A stretch of DNA of 64,000 nt from Eleusine coracana subsp. coracana (GCA_032690845.1 CM064424.1:36097511-36161510); one strand, 5' to 3'. Counted from the first letter of the stretch, positions 11,245-23,818 are shown. Notes: a model not told the origin generated them from the sequence alone. Numbers and translations: made by a program.

Positions 11245-12162
11245 CATGCGTGAACGTGGAATGCCAAAAGACCCTGAAGCCACATAACCGAAGAACAATA
11301 TCAGTGCTGAGCTAAAGAATGAACATGTGCTATCGGCTGTTAGAGACGATCTGAGTGATGAGGCGAAGGCACAAATTGATCAAAGACTTGCTGAGTTTGA
11401 AAACCTTCTATTGGGAACTTTCGGTAAGACAATGCTGGTATCATCCAAAAAGGGAAATTACCTGCTGCAGCCCTGATTGAAGATAAAAGTGAGAAGTCAC
11501 TTGCCAATAAACCAATAGAAGCTATTGATGAAAAAGCTCTGAGTAACATGATCCACACGGCAGTACATCATGCATTGATTAACTAGTCGCCTGTATTGGT
11601 TAATACATTGAGAACCTTGATTATTTAGACTGTGGAGGGTTGCCTATTTGATGATCTAGTTTGTGGGCCCGTGAATTTCCGTATGTTTGGAAATGTTCCT
11701 CAGCCTACAATTCCTACTGCAAGTTCAAGTGAAACACCTTTAGAGAGTACTCTACCTTCAAAGAATGCTAATACTAGTACAATAGAAAGGACACCTCGCA
11801 GAATAATATTGCAGAGGTCTACTCCACAGACACAACCGCAACATTATAGACAAGACACTATAGAGCCAAATTTGACATACGGTACTACCCCTAATGTCGA
11901 GCCGAATATGTTTGGAATGCCATCGTCATCTGCACTACTAGGAGAATTAGGAGGCCATCATACAGTTGTTAATTTTGGCTCACATATACCAGCATCTGGC
12001 CCCACATCGACTATCTCAAATGTTAATGTATCGACTGATGACTGGGTTTCGAAGATTGCTGAAGTGATGATGGAACAGTTTGGATTGAAGCCAAAGCAAC
12101 AAACGTACATGCATCAACCTCCGTATCCTTCAAACTATGATTTGATTCCCATGCAAAAATAA
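11245..12162 (+). pseudogene. Element-3 gag, N-terminal part
   Basis: Starts at the first ATG after the primer site (MRERGMPKDPEAT, then a stop). Recognisable pieces are ISAELKNEHVLSAV, DEAKAQIDQRLAEFENLLLG, and after a frameshift the frame 11632-12162 ending in YPSNYDLIPMQK. It has several stops and at least two frameshifts. Low-complexity Thr/Ser/Pro residues fill the middle. The frame ends at the junction with element 1; the next recognisable gag residues, ESIHDYVWRFRD, appear at about 37085. In related elements about 130 residues of capsid lie between these two points, so roughly 0.4 kb of gag appears to be missing. Confidence 0.65.
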
Positions 12163-12164
12163 AG

Positions 12165-15100
12165 GTTTTTACACATTAATGTTGGGCATGTAAAAATAGA
12201 ATTTTAATCTATGACTTGAATACTTCAGAAAAATCTTCAAATAAAGGTTGAATGTTGTGTTTGCAAAAATAATAATAATAATAATTCAACAGAAGTATAT
12301 ACATGTTTTTACACATTAGTGTTGGGCATGTAAAAATAGAATTCTAGGGAATACCAGAATTTTTGGTAAAGGTTTGATAGCCTTAATAATTAAGGGAAAG
12401 CAGAAAAACAGTGTTTAGTCCAGGTTTTTTTTATAATTTTTTGAGACATAATCTCAAAAAACACTCTAAATAGAAGTTACTCCAAAATTCATTTCAAACA
12501 CTCATAAAAATTGGCAACGCAAGGAAAAATTGTGAAGACTTCGCAAAAAAAATCAACTTGATGGACCCACTTATCATCCTCTACCCTTTCCCCTGCCCAT
12601 GCCCATGCCGAGTGTTGTGCCTGCCGTCACCGCTGCACGGCCATCTTGCCACCTTCAATGAACCAGCAGGAGAGCAGACAAAACTTGACCTTATCCTCTT
12701 CTCCTCCCCCTTTCCAGCAGGCCAAGCCGCAAGCCAAGGAGTCCTGCTCGTGAGGGACAGGAAAAGCTCATGGTAGCTGCCATTACTGCCCCTGCGAGCT
12801 CGAGTGGCGCTACTGAGGCCTCGCTGCACCCAGCCACCATTGCTGCCACCTAGAGCTGCGCCCCCACCCTACTCATCATTCCCCAAGCACCCCCCTCCTC
12901 CTTCCCATGATGAGCTGCCATGAATCGAGACGTCTTCACCAACAACGACGGAGCCGACCGCCGCAGCTTCCCCGCGAAATTCTTCCTATGCGGTGAACCC
13001 CAGTCCAAATTTAAGCTCATAGTGGTTGCATAACATCCTTGTGAACACCTGTGATTCGTTTCCAAGCTGGTTCCATCACTCTACTTGATGGAATTTGAGG
13101 TTCTAGGGCCGCCATTCAAATCCCCTGTTCTCGGTTACTGTTCACGAGGTAAATCCAGAAAATAGAAAAAAATCGTTAGAAGCTTCAAAATTTCATATCT
13201 CTCAAAATAAAAATGATAAAATAGTGAAACAAGTTTGTTGTACTCCTTGAGAGATGTTCTATCCACTAGTGAGCATGATGATCAGGTTTTACAAATACAA
13301 ACATGTTGTTAAGGACTATTAAATTAATATCTCCAGTTCTATTCATGAAAAAATCATGAAACTTGGCAGGAATGCATCTCATGTCATGTGTAAACTTATC
13401 ACCAAGGTCATATTTTATTTATGCATATTTCTAGAGTTATTGCATATTTAGTGATCTCTGTATATTAATTTTTGTAATTTATTTATACAGCAATTAAATC
13501 TAAAAAGTTGTGTAAATTAGGTTTTCAACATTATTTATGTCTTGGTAAATTGATAGGAATTAATTCCTACCAAATTCATGCTAACAAATTTTAAAGTACA
13601 AAAGCTATATATTAACTATTGGAATAAAGTTAGAAATGGTCAAACTTATTGTTTCTCTAATGAAATTTTATAAAGATGAACCTAATCTGCCCTGTTATAG
13701 GTATTTTCATGAGTGACTAAATAACCTTGAATCACAACAGTTCGGTTAGAACTAATATTTATTTAGTAACTTTATTAATAAGCAATTTGTGTTATTTAGA
13801 AGATAATAAAGGGAATACTTTAAATCCAAACAACTTAATTAACCTTAGTCTTTGCTGAGCATGTCATTATCATGAGCATCATGTCATTGCACGCATTGCT
13901 GTAACAAAGTTCCATGTCTTCATTATATTAATTCTTGTGGTGCATTGCATTCACTCAATTAGGAAAACGACGAGACGAAACTAAAGGACGTTGATGGCGA
14001 GAAGACAATGATGGAGATACCCATGATTTTGAGAGTGCTAATATTTTCCAAGCCCAAGGCAAGCCCCGTGCACACCTACTTATTGAGAGTCCTTTTTATT
14101 TATCCACAAAAATAGAGGTCTTGTGTTGTGCATTAGGTATAGGGCTTGAGTGAAACCCACTTGCATCAATGAACAATGACCTATGATTAGTTTATGTTAG
14201 TAAGACTTTTCGTTAGCAAATGCTATGCTTAAACTAGTGGAGTCAACAGTAGGCTATGGGATCACTTGATTCAATTATGATTGACATGAAGGATGAACTT
14301 AGATAAAATTGAGAACTATCATTGCAACTCCGCGGACAAGTATTGAATAGTACCAATTGCATACCTTTATATGGGAATTGGTAAAACCTAGTAATTTGGG
14401 CGTCGTATTATTGGACGACATTACTCATCGATCCAGAGGTGATGTGAATGGCACGGTGGATGCACGGGTTTGAGGACCACTGGAGAGTGCATGGATTAAA
14501 CCTCAGATACGAAGCACCATATCGCGGGGAGGACGTGTACTTAGGATCTATGGCCCCAGATCGACTTTATAACAAACTCGTGAACGGTGACCATACGTGT
14601 TCTTAAATGATGCGTATGTCGTGTGCTTGGGTTTTCTCTTATAGGATGTAAATTGATTCGAATTATCATCCCTCGCGGTTATGAGTACCTCTTGTTTTGA
14701 GCAGTGGCAATGATACTTTAAGTAGAGAAGATTGGTTGTGATTCTGAAATTTACTTACTCTATGGCTACATATTGATATGTTGTATTGCTCTTTATATTT
14801 GTACAAATCTTAGCAGCTAGCTGGTTTCCACTAAAGTTACTTACCGTAATAACTACTAAAATTTGGGTTTGAGAAATCAATTTGCAGCATGGAACTAATA
14901 GGTTTTAGCCCGGTCAGTCCCCTGCATCTTAGGAGTCGATTTTAGCAAACCTTTTAATGAGTAAGTCTTGCGGAGTATGTTAGATACTCAGGCTTTGCGA
15001 TTATGTTGTTTTTAGGTTTTTCTCAAGCTACCTATTGTGATTGTTATAACAAGGTTGTGTGGGAAGGTGAGGAGCCCCAGAATTGGACCATTGAATGGGT

Positions 15101-15411
15101 CCCCAGCTCTCCTAACCAAGACGAGTGAGCCATTGCCATAGGGCCGGCATGGTTTACTTAGGCTATCTACGTTGTGTTTATCGTGTTTTCGCTTCCGTAT
15201 ATTATGTAATCTGAACCAAGAATATATGTATGGTAATGTAACTAAATTTTCTTCCGCGATGACTCTCGAACTTATAATATTATGCACTTAATGATGTATC
15301 TTTGTAAATGATGGATGTTCCTGTGTGAATGCTATGTATGGTTACTTCGGTAATCATCTCCCGAGGCGATCCTGCACGACACACTCTATATTTCGGTATA
15401 GGGTTGTGACA
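12165..15411 (+). mobile_element. 5' LTR of element 1, left end rearranged
   Basis: Aligns with 29850-37080 outside the MULE. The true LTR start (TGTGACATCCCC in the 3' copy) is absent. In its place 12165-12206 repeats a 42-base stretch found further inside the same LTR (12305-12346) and is identical to 30002-30043 of the 3' LTR. It ends GGTTGTGACA, directly before the primer site. Reading frames within it (12558, 12850, 15012 regions) are not conserved genes. Confidence 0.82.
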
Positions 15412-15413
15412 GG

Positions 15414-15425
15414 TGGTATCAGAGC
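15414..15425 (+). promoter_or_regulatory. Primer-binding site, initiator-Met tRNA type
   Basis: TGGTATCAGAGC two bases after the LTR end, the standard iMet-tRNA primer site of many plant Gypsy and Copia elements. It fixes element 1 in plus orientation. Confidence 0.92.
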
Positions 15426-15925
15426 TGATTCAGGATAAGCAACACACAAATGAACATTTTAAGACTTAAATAACCCATTTTTGCGCCTTACGGTGAGGTA
15501 CGAACTAGTAGTGCCCATATGAGGATTTTATTAGTAGGTGGCAAAGCTAACCCTGGGTTATGTTTGTTCAAATTACTTACGTCTACGGATTCTTCAATGA
15601 AGGTATGTAATTATGCGCGGATCGGTTGCGCTATAAATATCAAATGCCTTCTAGATGGGCAAAGACCTGGGCTTTGTTTGATGCGCGGACAGATTGCGCT
15701 TAAATGTCGGCTGCCTTTCAGGTGGGCAAATACCTGGCCATAAACTGTCATTGTTATTTTGGCTTATTTCTTTTAAATTTGATGTATTGTTTCTGAGATG
15801 GATCTGTTGCAGGTACACTAACCTTATGTAGTTCGCTTAGAAATGTGTGAGAGGTCTGTGTGCCACCGAATGGATCGATTTATATATTCGGTCAAGTTTT
15901 TCTTTTTGTGAGGATGTAGGAAATC
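15426..15925 (+). other. Non-coding internal region of element 1 (left part)
   Basis: No gag-like frame. It holds an imperfect direct repeat of about 68 bp (units starting ATGCGCGGA at 15613 and 15681, each followed by GGGCAAAnACCTGG). The region is interrupted by element 2 at 15931 and resumes at 26961. Confidence 0.6.
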
Positions 15926-15930
15926 GTCAT

Positions 15931-16305
15931 TGTCGAAGCTTGAGATTGGCAGTAAATATTTAGGGCTACATCGAGACTAAGAACTACGATGGTAATACAA
16001 GACACTGAGTTATATAGTTTCGGGCCCTCTTAATGAGAGTAAAAACCCTACGTCCTGTGTTATGTGGATTGTATTGATGTTATAAAACTGTCTTTCTCGA
16101 GAGGGGTACCCTGCCGCCTTATATATCCGATCGACAGGGGGTACATGAAGAGTCCTACTCGTAATCCATAAGGATTTACATAGAATGTCTATCTCTAAAT
16201 GCCTTATGCTCCAAGCCGAGTCGGTCGGCTTCCTTGTTGATAAAGTACTCGGTCGGCTACCGACTTAGTCTTATCTAAGGATACCCATAGAGCAAGTATC
16301 CCACA
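15931..16305 (-). mobile_element. 3' LTR of element 2
   Basis: Left LTR, 375 bp, downstream of pol on the minus strand. TATA-like GGATATATAAGG on the minus strand at 16118-16129. Same length as the other LTR with scattered substitutions. Confidence 0.95.
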
Positions 16306-16318
16306 GCTGCCCCCGAGT
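16306..16318 (-). promoter_or_regulatory. PPT of element 2
   Basis: Minus strand reads CTCGGGGGCAGC directly before the TG of the LTR: the G-rich primer for plus-strand DNA synthesis. Confidence 0.8.
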
Positions 16319-17048
16319 GCTTCCTAATTTTGAGCTTTGATTCTCCGAATGATCTTCAATGTCGATCATAAATTAGGAAGACCTCTTTATTGAAGTTCCT
16401 GATAGATCTGGTGCACCAGTCAGGTGTAGACCCTGACTCTTGTATAAGTTGGAGACTGACAAATAATGCAAAAGTCTAATTATATTAGCTCTTATTATTT
16501 TGTTGTATGTTGTTTACTCAAACTATCAAACTTGAGTCTATCAGACCCCTGACCATCAAACCAGTAGGTCAATTTGCAAGATTTCAACCTTGCCGACCGA
16601 TTATTAAAAAGGTCGAGTGATGTACTCTATTTTTCGAGTGACTTATCGGTCTGAATTCCATGACATCAATCATCTTCAGTCCATTTAAAGTAGTATGACA
16701 TTAATCATACAATGATACTAAGCTAAATGACATCAATCATGACATAGCCTTTCCCTAATAATTTGTCACTCTACTTATCCATAAGTCCAATTTTGGCAAT
16801 TTAACTATTGACTTTAATCAAAACATAACCTTTGAACTTATATACGTACGACCATCAAGTCCTTTGCTACATGATCATCAAATCATGTAGATACGACAAG
16901 AACTTTTAAGTGGTTTGGCCACTGCTTCTCATCAAAGAAGCCCCCGAGTCTACTTCTCGAGGCTTTAAACCCTAAATATGTTTAAGGCCCTTAATTAATC
17001 TTTACATAATTGGATGGACTTGTAGGACCCTTAGGTCAAAAGTAGGAG

Positions 17049-17057
17049 TATAAAAGG
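17049..17057 (+). promoter_or_regulatory. TATA box of the antisense gene
   Basis: TATAAAAGG on the plus strand 207 bp before the ATG at 17264, followed by a C/T-rich leader. It is separate from the LTR promoter and faces the opposite way, so the antisense gene could be transcribed by itself. Confidence 0.55.
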
Positions 17058-17263
17058 TAGCGTCAGGTTGACTCTCAGTCCATGCCGTATTTGCGCACAA
17101 AACTCTTCGTCTTCCTCGCGCCTCCTCTGCTCTCAGCGACGCCTCTCCTTCTCCGGCTAGGGTTAGCTCATTTTGTCCGGCCACCGCAGATCTCATCGCC
17201 CTTAGCCCCTGAGCTTCTGCTAGGGTTTAGCGCTCGATCCGCCGCACCAAAACATCCATTGCC

Positions 17264-20124
17264 ATGGGTTGCAAGAAGGCTTCCACTTCAATACTTGCAA
17301 CTGCCGCCGTCGTCAAGTCTTCCTCGTCGGAGGTCCAGATCCCTGAGCAGCTTCGAGAGTTCTCGAAGAGCAGTCTCTCCAATGCTGATCTGACAAAGAT
17401 GGTGGTGGATGGCATCCTTCCCGAGCAAGCTCAGATCGACTGGAAGGTACCCAAAGAATCTTGCCCCATCCCCATTCATAAGCAGATCGTCGTGTTTTGC
17501 TCGTTCTTTGAGCATGGTTTCGGAGTCCCCTGTTGCAGCTTCTTGCGTGGGCTCCTGTTCTTTTAAGGGATTGAGCTTGTCAACCTCAATCCCAACTCGA
17601 TCCTTCATATCACCATCTTCATGCATCTGTGCGAAGTGTTCTTGGGCACTCTTCCCCATTTCAATCTATTTTGCCATCTATTTGTTCTCCGACCACTGCC
17701 GATCAAGGATAACCAAGTGGCCATAGGCGGTGTCAGCATCCAGTTTCACAAAGAATAAGCCTATATCAATGTGCCATTGAAGACCGGGAACAATAATTGG
17801 AAGAATGAGTGGTTCTACTGTGACAACACTCCCCCTGTTCTTGCCGACTTCTCTAGTGCTAAGGCAATTCCCCTGGCTCTGTGGACTGAGAAGCTTGATC
17901 CGACTGACCCCCAGGTGGTCGCTCTGCTGAAGAAGATCGCTGACTTGAAGACTGAAGGCATTGACGGAATCACCATCGCCAAAAGCTTCATAGTACGTAG
18001 AGTGCAGCCCCTCAAGCTTCAAAGTCACCCGACATGGAATTATGTCAACAATGACGAGACCAGGGAGGTGCCTGACCCTCCTAATGGCGAACTTCATCAA
18101 AAGCGCTTATCGAAGATGTTTGAAGGAGATATCCTTCAGGATCACTCTTCAATTGTGAAGGCGTACAACATGGGCACTATGCAGGCTCGAGTAAGCTTCA
18201 ATCTACTTTGAGTGATCCATCATTATCTTGTTTTGGTATCCTGCTTGATGTCTTGACTTTTATGCAGGTTTTGGATACTTACATATCCCATCCTCCGCTC
18301 CCTTGGACCGATACCGAGGGACCGGACTATGTTGAGAAGACTCAGCAGACCGGTCCTAGAGGCTCAAGCACGTTTGTAAGCGCTCGACCTGATCATGTTG
18401 ATCGAGTCATCACCCTGCCTTCCCCCAGTTGATGAGTGAAGCAGATTGCCGTGCATCGAAGGCAATATGTCGGGGATTAGGGTGACGATGAAGAAGAGCC
18501 GTCTGCTGATGTCGGTCAGCCTACTCCTGCTCCCTCCCACCGACCTTCAATCTAGTTGGAGGCCCCAAGCAAAACATTGAGTAATGCAGGGGTATTGCGG
18601 CAGACTGACGAGGCAGGCAAATCTTCCTAGAAGAGGAAGGAGACAGATTCTCAGTCAACTTCTTCAAAGAAGAGGATCTGCCGAATCAAGGTCAAGAAGG
18701 CCTCCAGGTTAATCCCTTATGATCCTTGTCTCAAATTGTCAATAATCATAATGCATCTTAATCACCTCAATCTCTATTTCTAGCAGCGGTCGGACTAGTG
18801 ATTCTCAACGTGCCCAAGAGTCTGACGACACTCGATTTGGCCCCCCTCCTCGTCCGACTGACTTGCCCAAAGCGGTCGGTAAGTCATCAAACACACTGAC
18901 CGAGGTGAATAAGTCTTCTGATAAGACAGTTCCTACCTCCATTCCAAAGCCAGCACCACAACCCTCTCCAGTCAACGTCCCTTCACCTCTTGACAAAGGT
19001 AAGGCGACATTGACTACAGATACACTCGTTCGGCCTGAAGTGGAGGGTGCGGAAATAATATATCAACATCGAGAAGCCAACAAGGTACTTCAATACCCTA
19101 CTTTAGCTTTGTCTCAATCTCATCTTTAAGCTTAACCATCTTCTATATATTAGAAAATGTATGCTCTTATGGAGAGAAAACAGGCTAGGGTGGAATACCT
19201 TGAAGCCGAAACTTTTGGTATGGCCCAACCACACTTGTCTTCAATTATTTATGTTTAGAACTGATATATTGCTGATATCATGCTAATCACCGGTCAGCGG
19301 CTCTCCCAAGCCCAGAAGCAGATTGATAAGCTGCAGACTGACCAGAGAGAGATGACCAAGGCCTTAGACCAAGGCCGTGTGGATGTAGCCGGTAAGATCA
19401 CATACCATCTGTATTTAAATAATGAACTAACCACTCTAACACTAAAAGTTCAATATATGCTTTTAGGTCGTGATTAGAAGATTGCCGACCTAGAGAAGTT
19501 AACTTCCAATCAACAAAGATTTGTTGACACTTTGAATGCTGAGAAGGAAGACCTCTCCAAGTCGATCGAAGATCAAAAGGCCGAGATTGCTCGGCTGCAG
19601 AAGGAGCTGAAGGAGGCCGACTTGAAGATACAGGATGCCAAAGGCATCTCCAAATCCTTCAAATGTATCTTGCTAGTAAGCCCTTCATTACTTCTTACAT
19701 TTGCTTGAATCAATGTTTGATCTTTCTGACCAAAAAACTTTTCTTGCAGCTCTGTCATACAACACTCGGAAAGCTTTGGATTATATTCATGCCAACCGAG
19801 TGGAGCAGACTGGCCACTCCTTGGAGTACTTGCTAGAGCATGCGTCAGAAGCTATTGCTCACAACACTCGACGAGTGGTGACCGAGGCCGGGAGTCAAGT
19901 TCTGGCAATTTGCCAATCTTGGTCTCATGCCATTGGACAAGATCAAGGAGGGCTTCAACCCAGACTTGACTGACGACCAATGCCAGTTGCTCTTGGATTC
20001 CATGCTGAAAACTTCCCAGGCCTTGGTCGACAACATAGAAGTTGATCCGAGCGTTCCTACTCCTCCAGCAACTCCAGAAGTCGAGTTACGGGTTGATTCT
20101 TCTTCTCCTTCTAAGGAGTTGTAA
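17264..20124 (+). pseudogene. Antisense accessory gene of Tat element (putative gypsy-type transposon domain)
   Basis: Runs opposite to pol. The start MGCKKAST follows a TATA box and C/T-rich leader. Splice sites support seven exons: 17264-18190, 18268-18707, 18784-19084, 19154-19217, 19298-19391, 19467-19675, 19750-20124, all with GT...AG. Exon 1 (927 nt) matches the family I recall as Pfam 'putative gypsy type transposon' (PF04195): blocks PEQAQIDWKVP, IELVNLNPNSILHI, HLCEVFLGTLPHFNLF, NNNWKNEWFYCDN. Exons 2-3 are Pro/Ser-rich with a basic patch (KKRICRIKVKK), exons 4-6 predict a coiled coil (LSQAQKQIDKLQ, EIARLQKELKEADLKIQ), exon 7 is acidic at its end. Stops at 17564 and 17756, several in exon 2, and a frameshift near 19911 make it a pseudogene. 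The family's biochemical role is not established, to my knowledge. Confidence 0.82.
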
Positions 20125-20654
20125 ATCCTGGAATGTTTATTAAACATTAGTAGTATCTACGTATTGAAACAATGTTACCTGTATGTAAATTAGTTTCATG
20201 CTTAATAGCTTAGAAGATTGATAAAAATATTGTAAGTATGTTTTTGTCACTGAGAAATAGAAATTGCATCGGTCTATCTTAACATATTAGGTTGTAACTC
20301 ATAACCGCGTCATAAGCAGAGTCGACCAATCGACACATGACCTCTCGCACTTTGGCTCTGGGTTTAGTGTAGTGGTAGTCTGATATGTAGTATGAAGTGT
20401 ATAACCATGATGTGTAGACGTTAGACCAAAAAATAAAGACCGTATTCAAAGATAAGAAATCGGTCGGAAAATAGTCCAAAACCAAAATAAGGTTAGACCA
20501 TGGTGAAACATTATTACTAGCCCCCTGGCTCGATTGTTTAATAAGATAAATTAAGGAATCGAGACAATATAGAATGAAAATCATCAAAAAAAATCTTTCA
20601 TTAAAAAGACCAAAGATTCATTCATAAATAATGTATAAGTATACAAAAGAATAA

Positions 20655-21797
20655 CTAAGTATATAAACGACATAGCTGATTTATATTCCAGGAGTTTGGC
20701 ATATCATTGTCGTCTTCATACATCAGTCGGTAAGCCCCTGGGCGTGTGGCTTCCTTCACCACATATGGTCCTTCCCACTTTGGAGAAAGTTTATGTTGTT
20801 TCTTTGTTGACTGCACTCGATGCAGCACTACATCTCCAACTTGAAATTGGTGACTGCGTACATTTTTATCATAATAACAATGCAAGCCTTATTGGTAAAG
20901 TGCCGAACGAAACAGAGCGCGATCATGCAACTCCTCTGCTGCAATCAAATCAATCTCTCGGTTCTCCTCATAAAGTTGTTCATCATACGCTTGAACCCGT
21001 GCCGAAACAAGACTAACCTCGGTCGAGAACATAGCATCTGAGCCATAGACCAATGAGAAAGGTGTCTGGCTAGTAGTCCGACTGGTATTTGTGCGAAGCC
21101 CCCAAAGAACTGAAGGCAATTCTTTGACCCACCGACCGGCATAAGGTTTAAGTCTGTCAAATATCCGAGGCTTCAATCCTTGAAGAATCATACCGTTGGC
21201 CCGTTCGACCTGCCTATTTCTTTGAGGATGAGGCACTGACGCAAAGTGGATTTTTATTCCCATCTCATCGGCAAAGTCATGGAACTCCACTGATGTGAAT
21301 TCAGTGCCATTATCGGTGATGATATCATGAGGAACCCCAAACCGAATGAAAACATCCTTGACAAACTCAATCGCCTTCTTCGATGTTATCTTGCCGACCG
21401 GCTTTGCTTCAATCCACTTGGTGAATTTGTCAATAGCAACAAACAAATAAGTGAACCCGCCTGGCACTTTCTTGAAAGGACCAACAATATCAAGCACCCA
21501 GACAACACGAGGCCAAGTCAAAGGTATCATCTAAAGTTGCTGTGAAGGCACATGCGTTTGTTGAGCGAAGAATTGACAACCTTCACACTTTCGAACGACT
21601 TGGTGTGCATCTTTGACCACCGTGCACCAATAAAACCCTTGCCAAAAAGCCTTGCTGACCAAAGTCTTAGAAGCTGCATGATTGCCATATATTCCTGAAT
21701 GAATTTCTTCCACCAACTTTTGGCCTTTTAGTATCAAGATGCATCGCATCAAGATGTTTGATCCTCCTCTTTTGTAGAGTTGATCTCCTACCAACAA
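20655..21797 (-). pseudogene. Element-2 integrase
   Basis: Three pieces in one frame, separated by a stop at about 21530 and one at about 20886. The N-terminal zinc domain shows HAASKTLVSKAFWQGFYW with downstream CEGCQ. The catalytic core has the DDE set: D in DIVGPF, D in ITDNGTEF, E in RQVERANG. The C-terminal part (20655-20885) contains VGDVVLHR and LSPKWEGPYVV of the chromatin/DNA-binding tail. The enzyme inserts element cDNA into chromosomes. The frame is offset by one base from the upstream RNase H frame, so at least one frameshift lies near 21800. Confidence 0.9.
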
Positions 21798-21817
21798 ATA
21801 TCCTCAACATCAGGTTT

Positions 21818-22561
21818 TCAACCTCTGTTGCTCATTAGGATCCGAAGGCAGCGTCCCTTGTCCAAATACTGGATGAGTGGGTTGCGCCAATCGGTCTTCG
21901 TGTTGTCATCACCAACAAGATCAGCAACAATACTCATTAATACATCCAACCGAGGAGTGATAATGGGTGAATCCAAGGTATGTAAGAAAACACCGGGTGG
22001 GACTTCAGACCGAGATGATCCCATATTGGCCAATTCATCAGCCGCCTGGTTATTATCCCGAAGAACGTGTGTGAACTTCAATCCATCGAATTTGTCTTCG
22101 AGCTTCCTTATTTCCTAACAATAAGCACTCATATTTTCATCTACACAGTTTCAATCCTTAGTGACCTGATTAATCACCAAAGCCGATTCACCAAAGACAT
22201 CAAGACGCTTAATGACGAGTGATGCAGCAATGCACAGACCGTGTAGGAGAGATTCATACTCTGCAGCGTTATTAGACGCGCAAAACATCACTTGAAGGAC
22301 ATATTGAAGCTTCTCTCCTGTGGGTGAGATAAACACGACTCCTGCACCAGCTCCTGCTAATTGAAGAGAGCCATCAAAGTAAATTTTCCAGTACTCGACA
22401 TCTTGGGCAGCAAGAGAATTTTGAATCTCTGTCCACTCAGAAATGAAGTCAGCCAACGCTTGTCCTTTAATTGCCGACCGAGGCGTGAACGTAATGGTAT
22501 ATTGACCAAGTTTGACTGCCCACTTGGCGATCATTCCTTTAGCTTCTCGATTGTGAAGCAC
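21818..22561 (-). pseudogene. Element-2 second (archaeal-type) RNase H
   Basis: Frame 22151-22561 has the RNase H signature YFDGSLQLAGAGAGVVFISP with the first catalytic Asp, then NNAAEYESLLHGL with the Glu. The third position reads GESALVINQV where GDS is usual, so a key Asp appears replaced by Glu. The part after a stop (21818-22081) has the ADELANMGS tail. This extra domain between the ordinary RNase H and integrase is a hallmark of Tat-lineage elements. Same frame as the reverse transcriptase. Confidence 0.85.
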
Positions 22562-22582
22562 AGTGCCGAGTGCAAAGGAGGT

Positions 22583-23818
22583 CTAGACTTCAATCGAATG
22601 AGCTTGAAAATAATGCTTTAACTTCCTAGAAGTGATCAACAATGCATACAACAGCTTCAAGATCTGTTGATATCTTGTTTTAGAGGCATCGAGGACCTCA
22701 CTGACAAAATAGACTGGGTGTTGTACTTTTTGTATATGACCCTCTTCCTCTCGGTCGACTGTCAAAATAGTACTCACAACCTAAGTTGTGGCCGATATGT
22801 AAAGTTGAAGCTTTTCCCCTAGCTCCGGAGGCACCAAGACTGGAATGCTGCTGAGGTGAACCTTCAATTTGTCCAATACCGACTGCGCCTCTTCTGTCCA
22901 AACGAAGTCATCCTGTGTTTTAAGCAGTCGAAAAAGCGGTAACCCCCTAACCCCCAGTCGGGAGATAAAGCGACTCAAGGATGCCATGCATCCGGTCAGC
23001 TTCTGAACATCCCTTTGAGAATTAGGTGGCCGCATATCAAGGATCGCCTTGATTTTGTCTGGGTTGGCCTCTATACCTCATTTTGAAATGATATAACCGA
23101 GTAGCTTTCCCGAAGGAACCCCAAAAACACACTTCTTAGGATTCAACTTCATCGAATAATGCCTCAGACTGTTAAAGGTTTCTGACAGGTCAGAAAGAAG
23201 TTCTTCGACATTCCCAGTCTTAACAACAATATCATCAACATACGCTTCTGCGTTTCGATCGATCTGAATAGCAAGGCAGCGTTGAATACCCCGTTGGTAA
23301 GTCGCGCCAGCGTTTTTTAGACCGAAGGGCATTGTGATATAGCAATAGGCGCTGAAGGGTGTTATAAAGGAAGTTTTAATCTGATCTTCAACTTTCAGTG
23401 GGATTTGGTGATAGCCTGAATAAGCATCCAGAAAGCTTAAAAGCTCACATCCTGCTGTTGAGTCTACGATCTGATCAATACAAGGTAGAGCGAAGGGGTC
23501 TTTAGGACAGACCTTGTTGAGATCGGTATAATCGACACACATCCTCCACTTTTTATTCTTCTCAGGTACAAGGACTGGATTTGCTAACTAGTCAGGATGA
23601 TACACTTCCTTTATAAATTTAGCATCTAATAATCTAACTATCTCCTTCTTCATGGCGTCTTTGTGGTCTTGTTCAAATCTTCTAAGCCTCTGTCGAACGG
23701 GAGAAGCCCTAGGAGGCACCCTTAACTCATGCTCAATCTTTTCCCTAGGAACTCCCGGCATGTCAGATGGCTTCCATGCAAACATGTCCCTATTTTCCTG
23801 TAGGAAAAGAGTGAGCAC
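22583..23818 (-). pseudogene. Element-2 reverse transcriptase and RNase H
   Basis: A single frame with stops near 23588, 23078-23036 and 22778. Leader FAWKPSDMPGVPREKIEHEL, then palm motifs CVDYTDLNKVCPKD, LDAYSGYHQI, MPFGLKNAGATYQR, the active site AYVDDIVVKT and the thumb segment KCVFGVPSGKLLGY. Connection LTGCMASLSRF, then the RNase H region with HPVYFVSEVLD and TRYQQILKLLYALL. It copies element RNA into DNA. The catalytic YVDD box is intact; only stops break it. Confidence 0.92.

Noticed and set aside
17288..18100. Long minus-strand frames overlapping the antisense gene
   Set aside because: They are mirror frames of the plus-strand exons, which carry the family motifs and splice sites.
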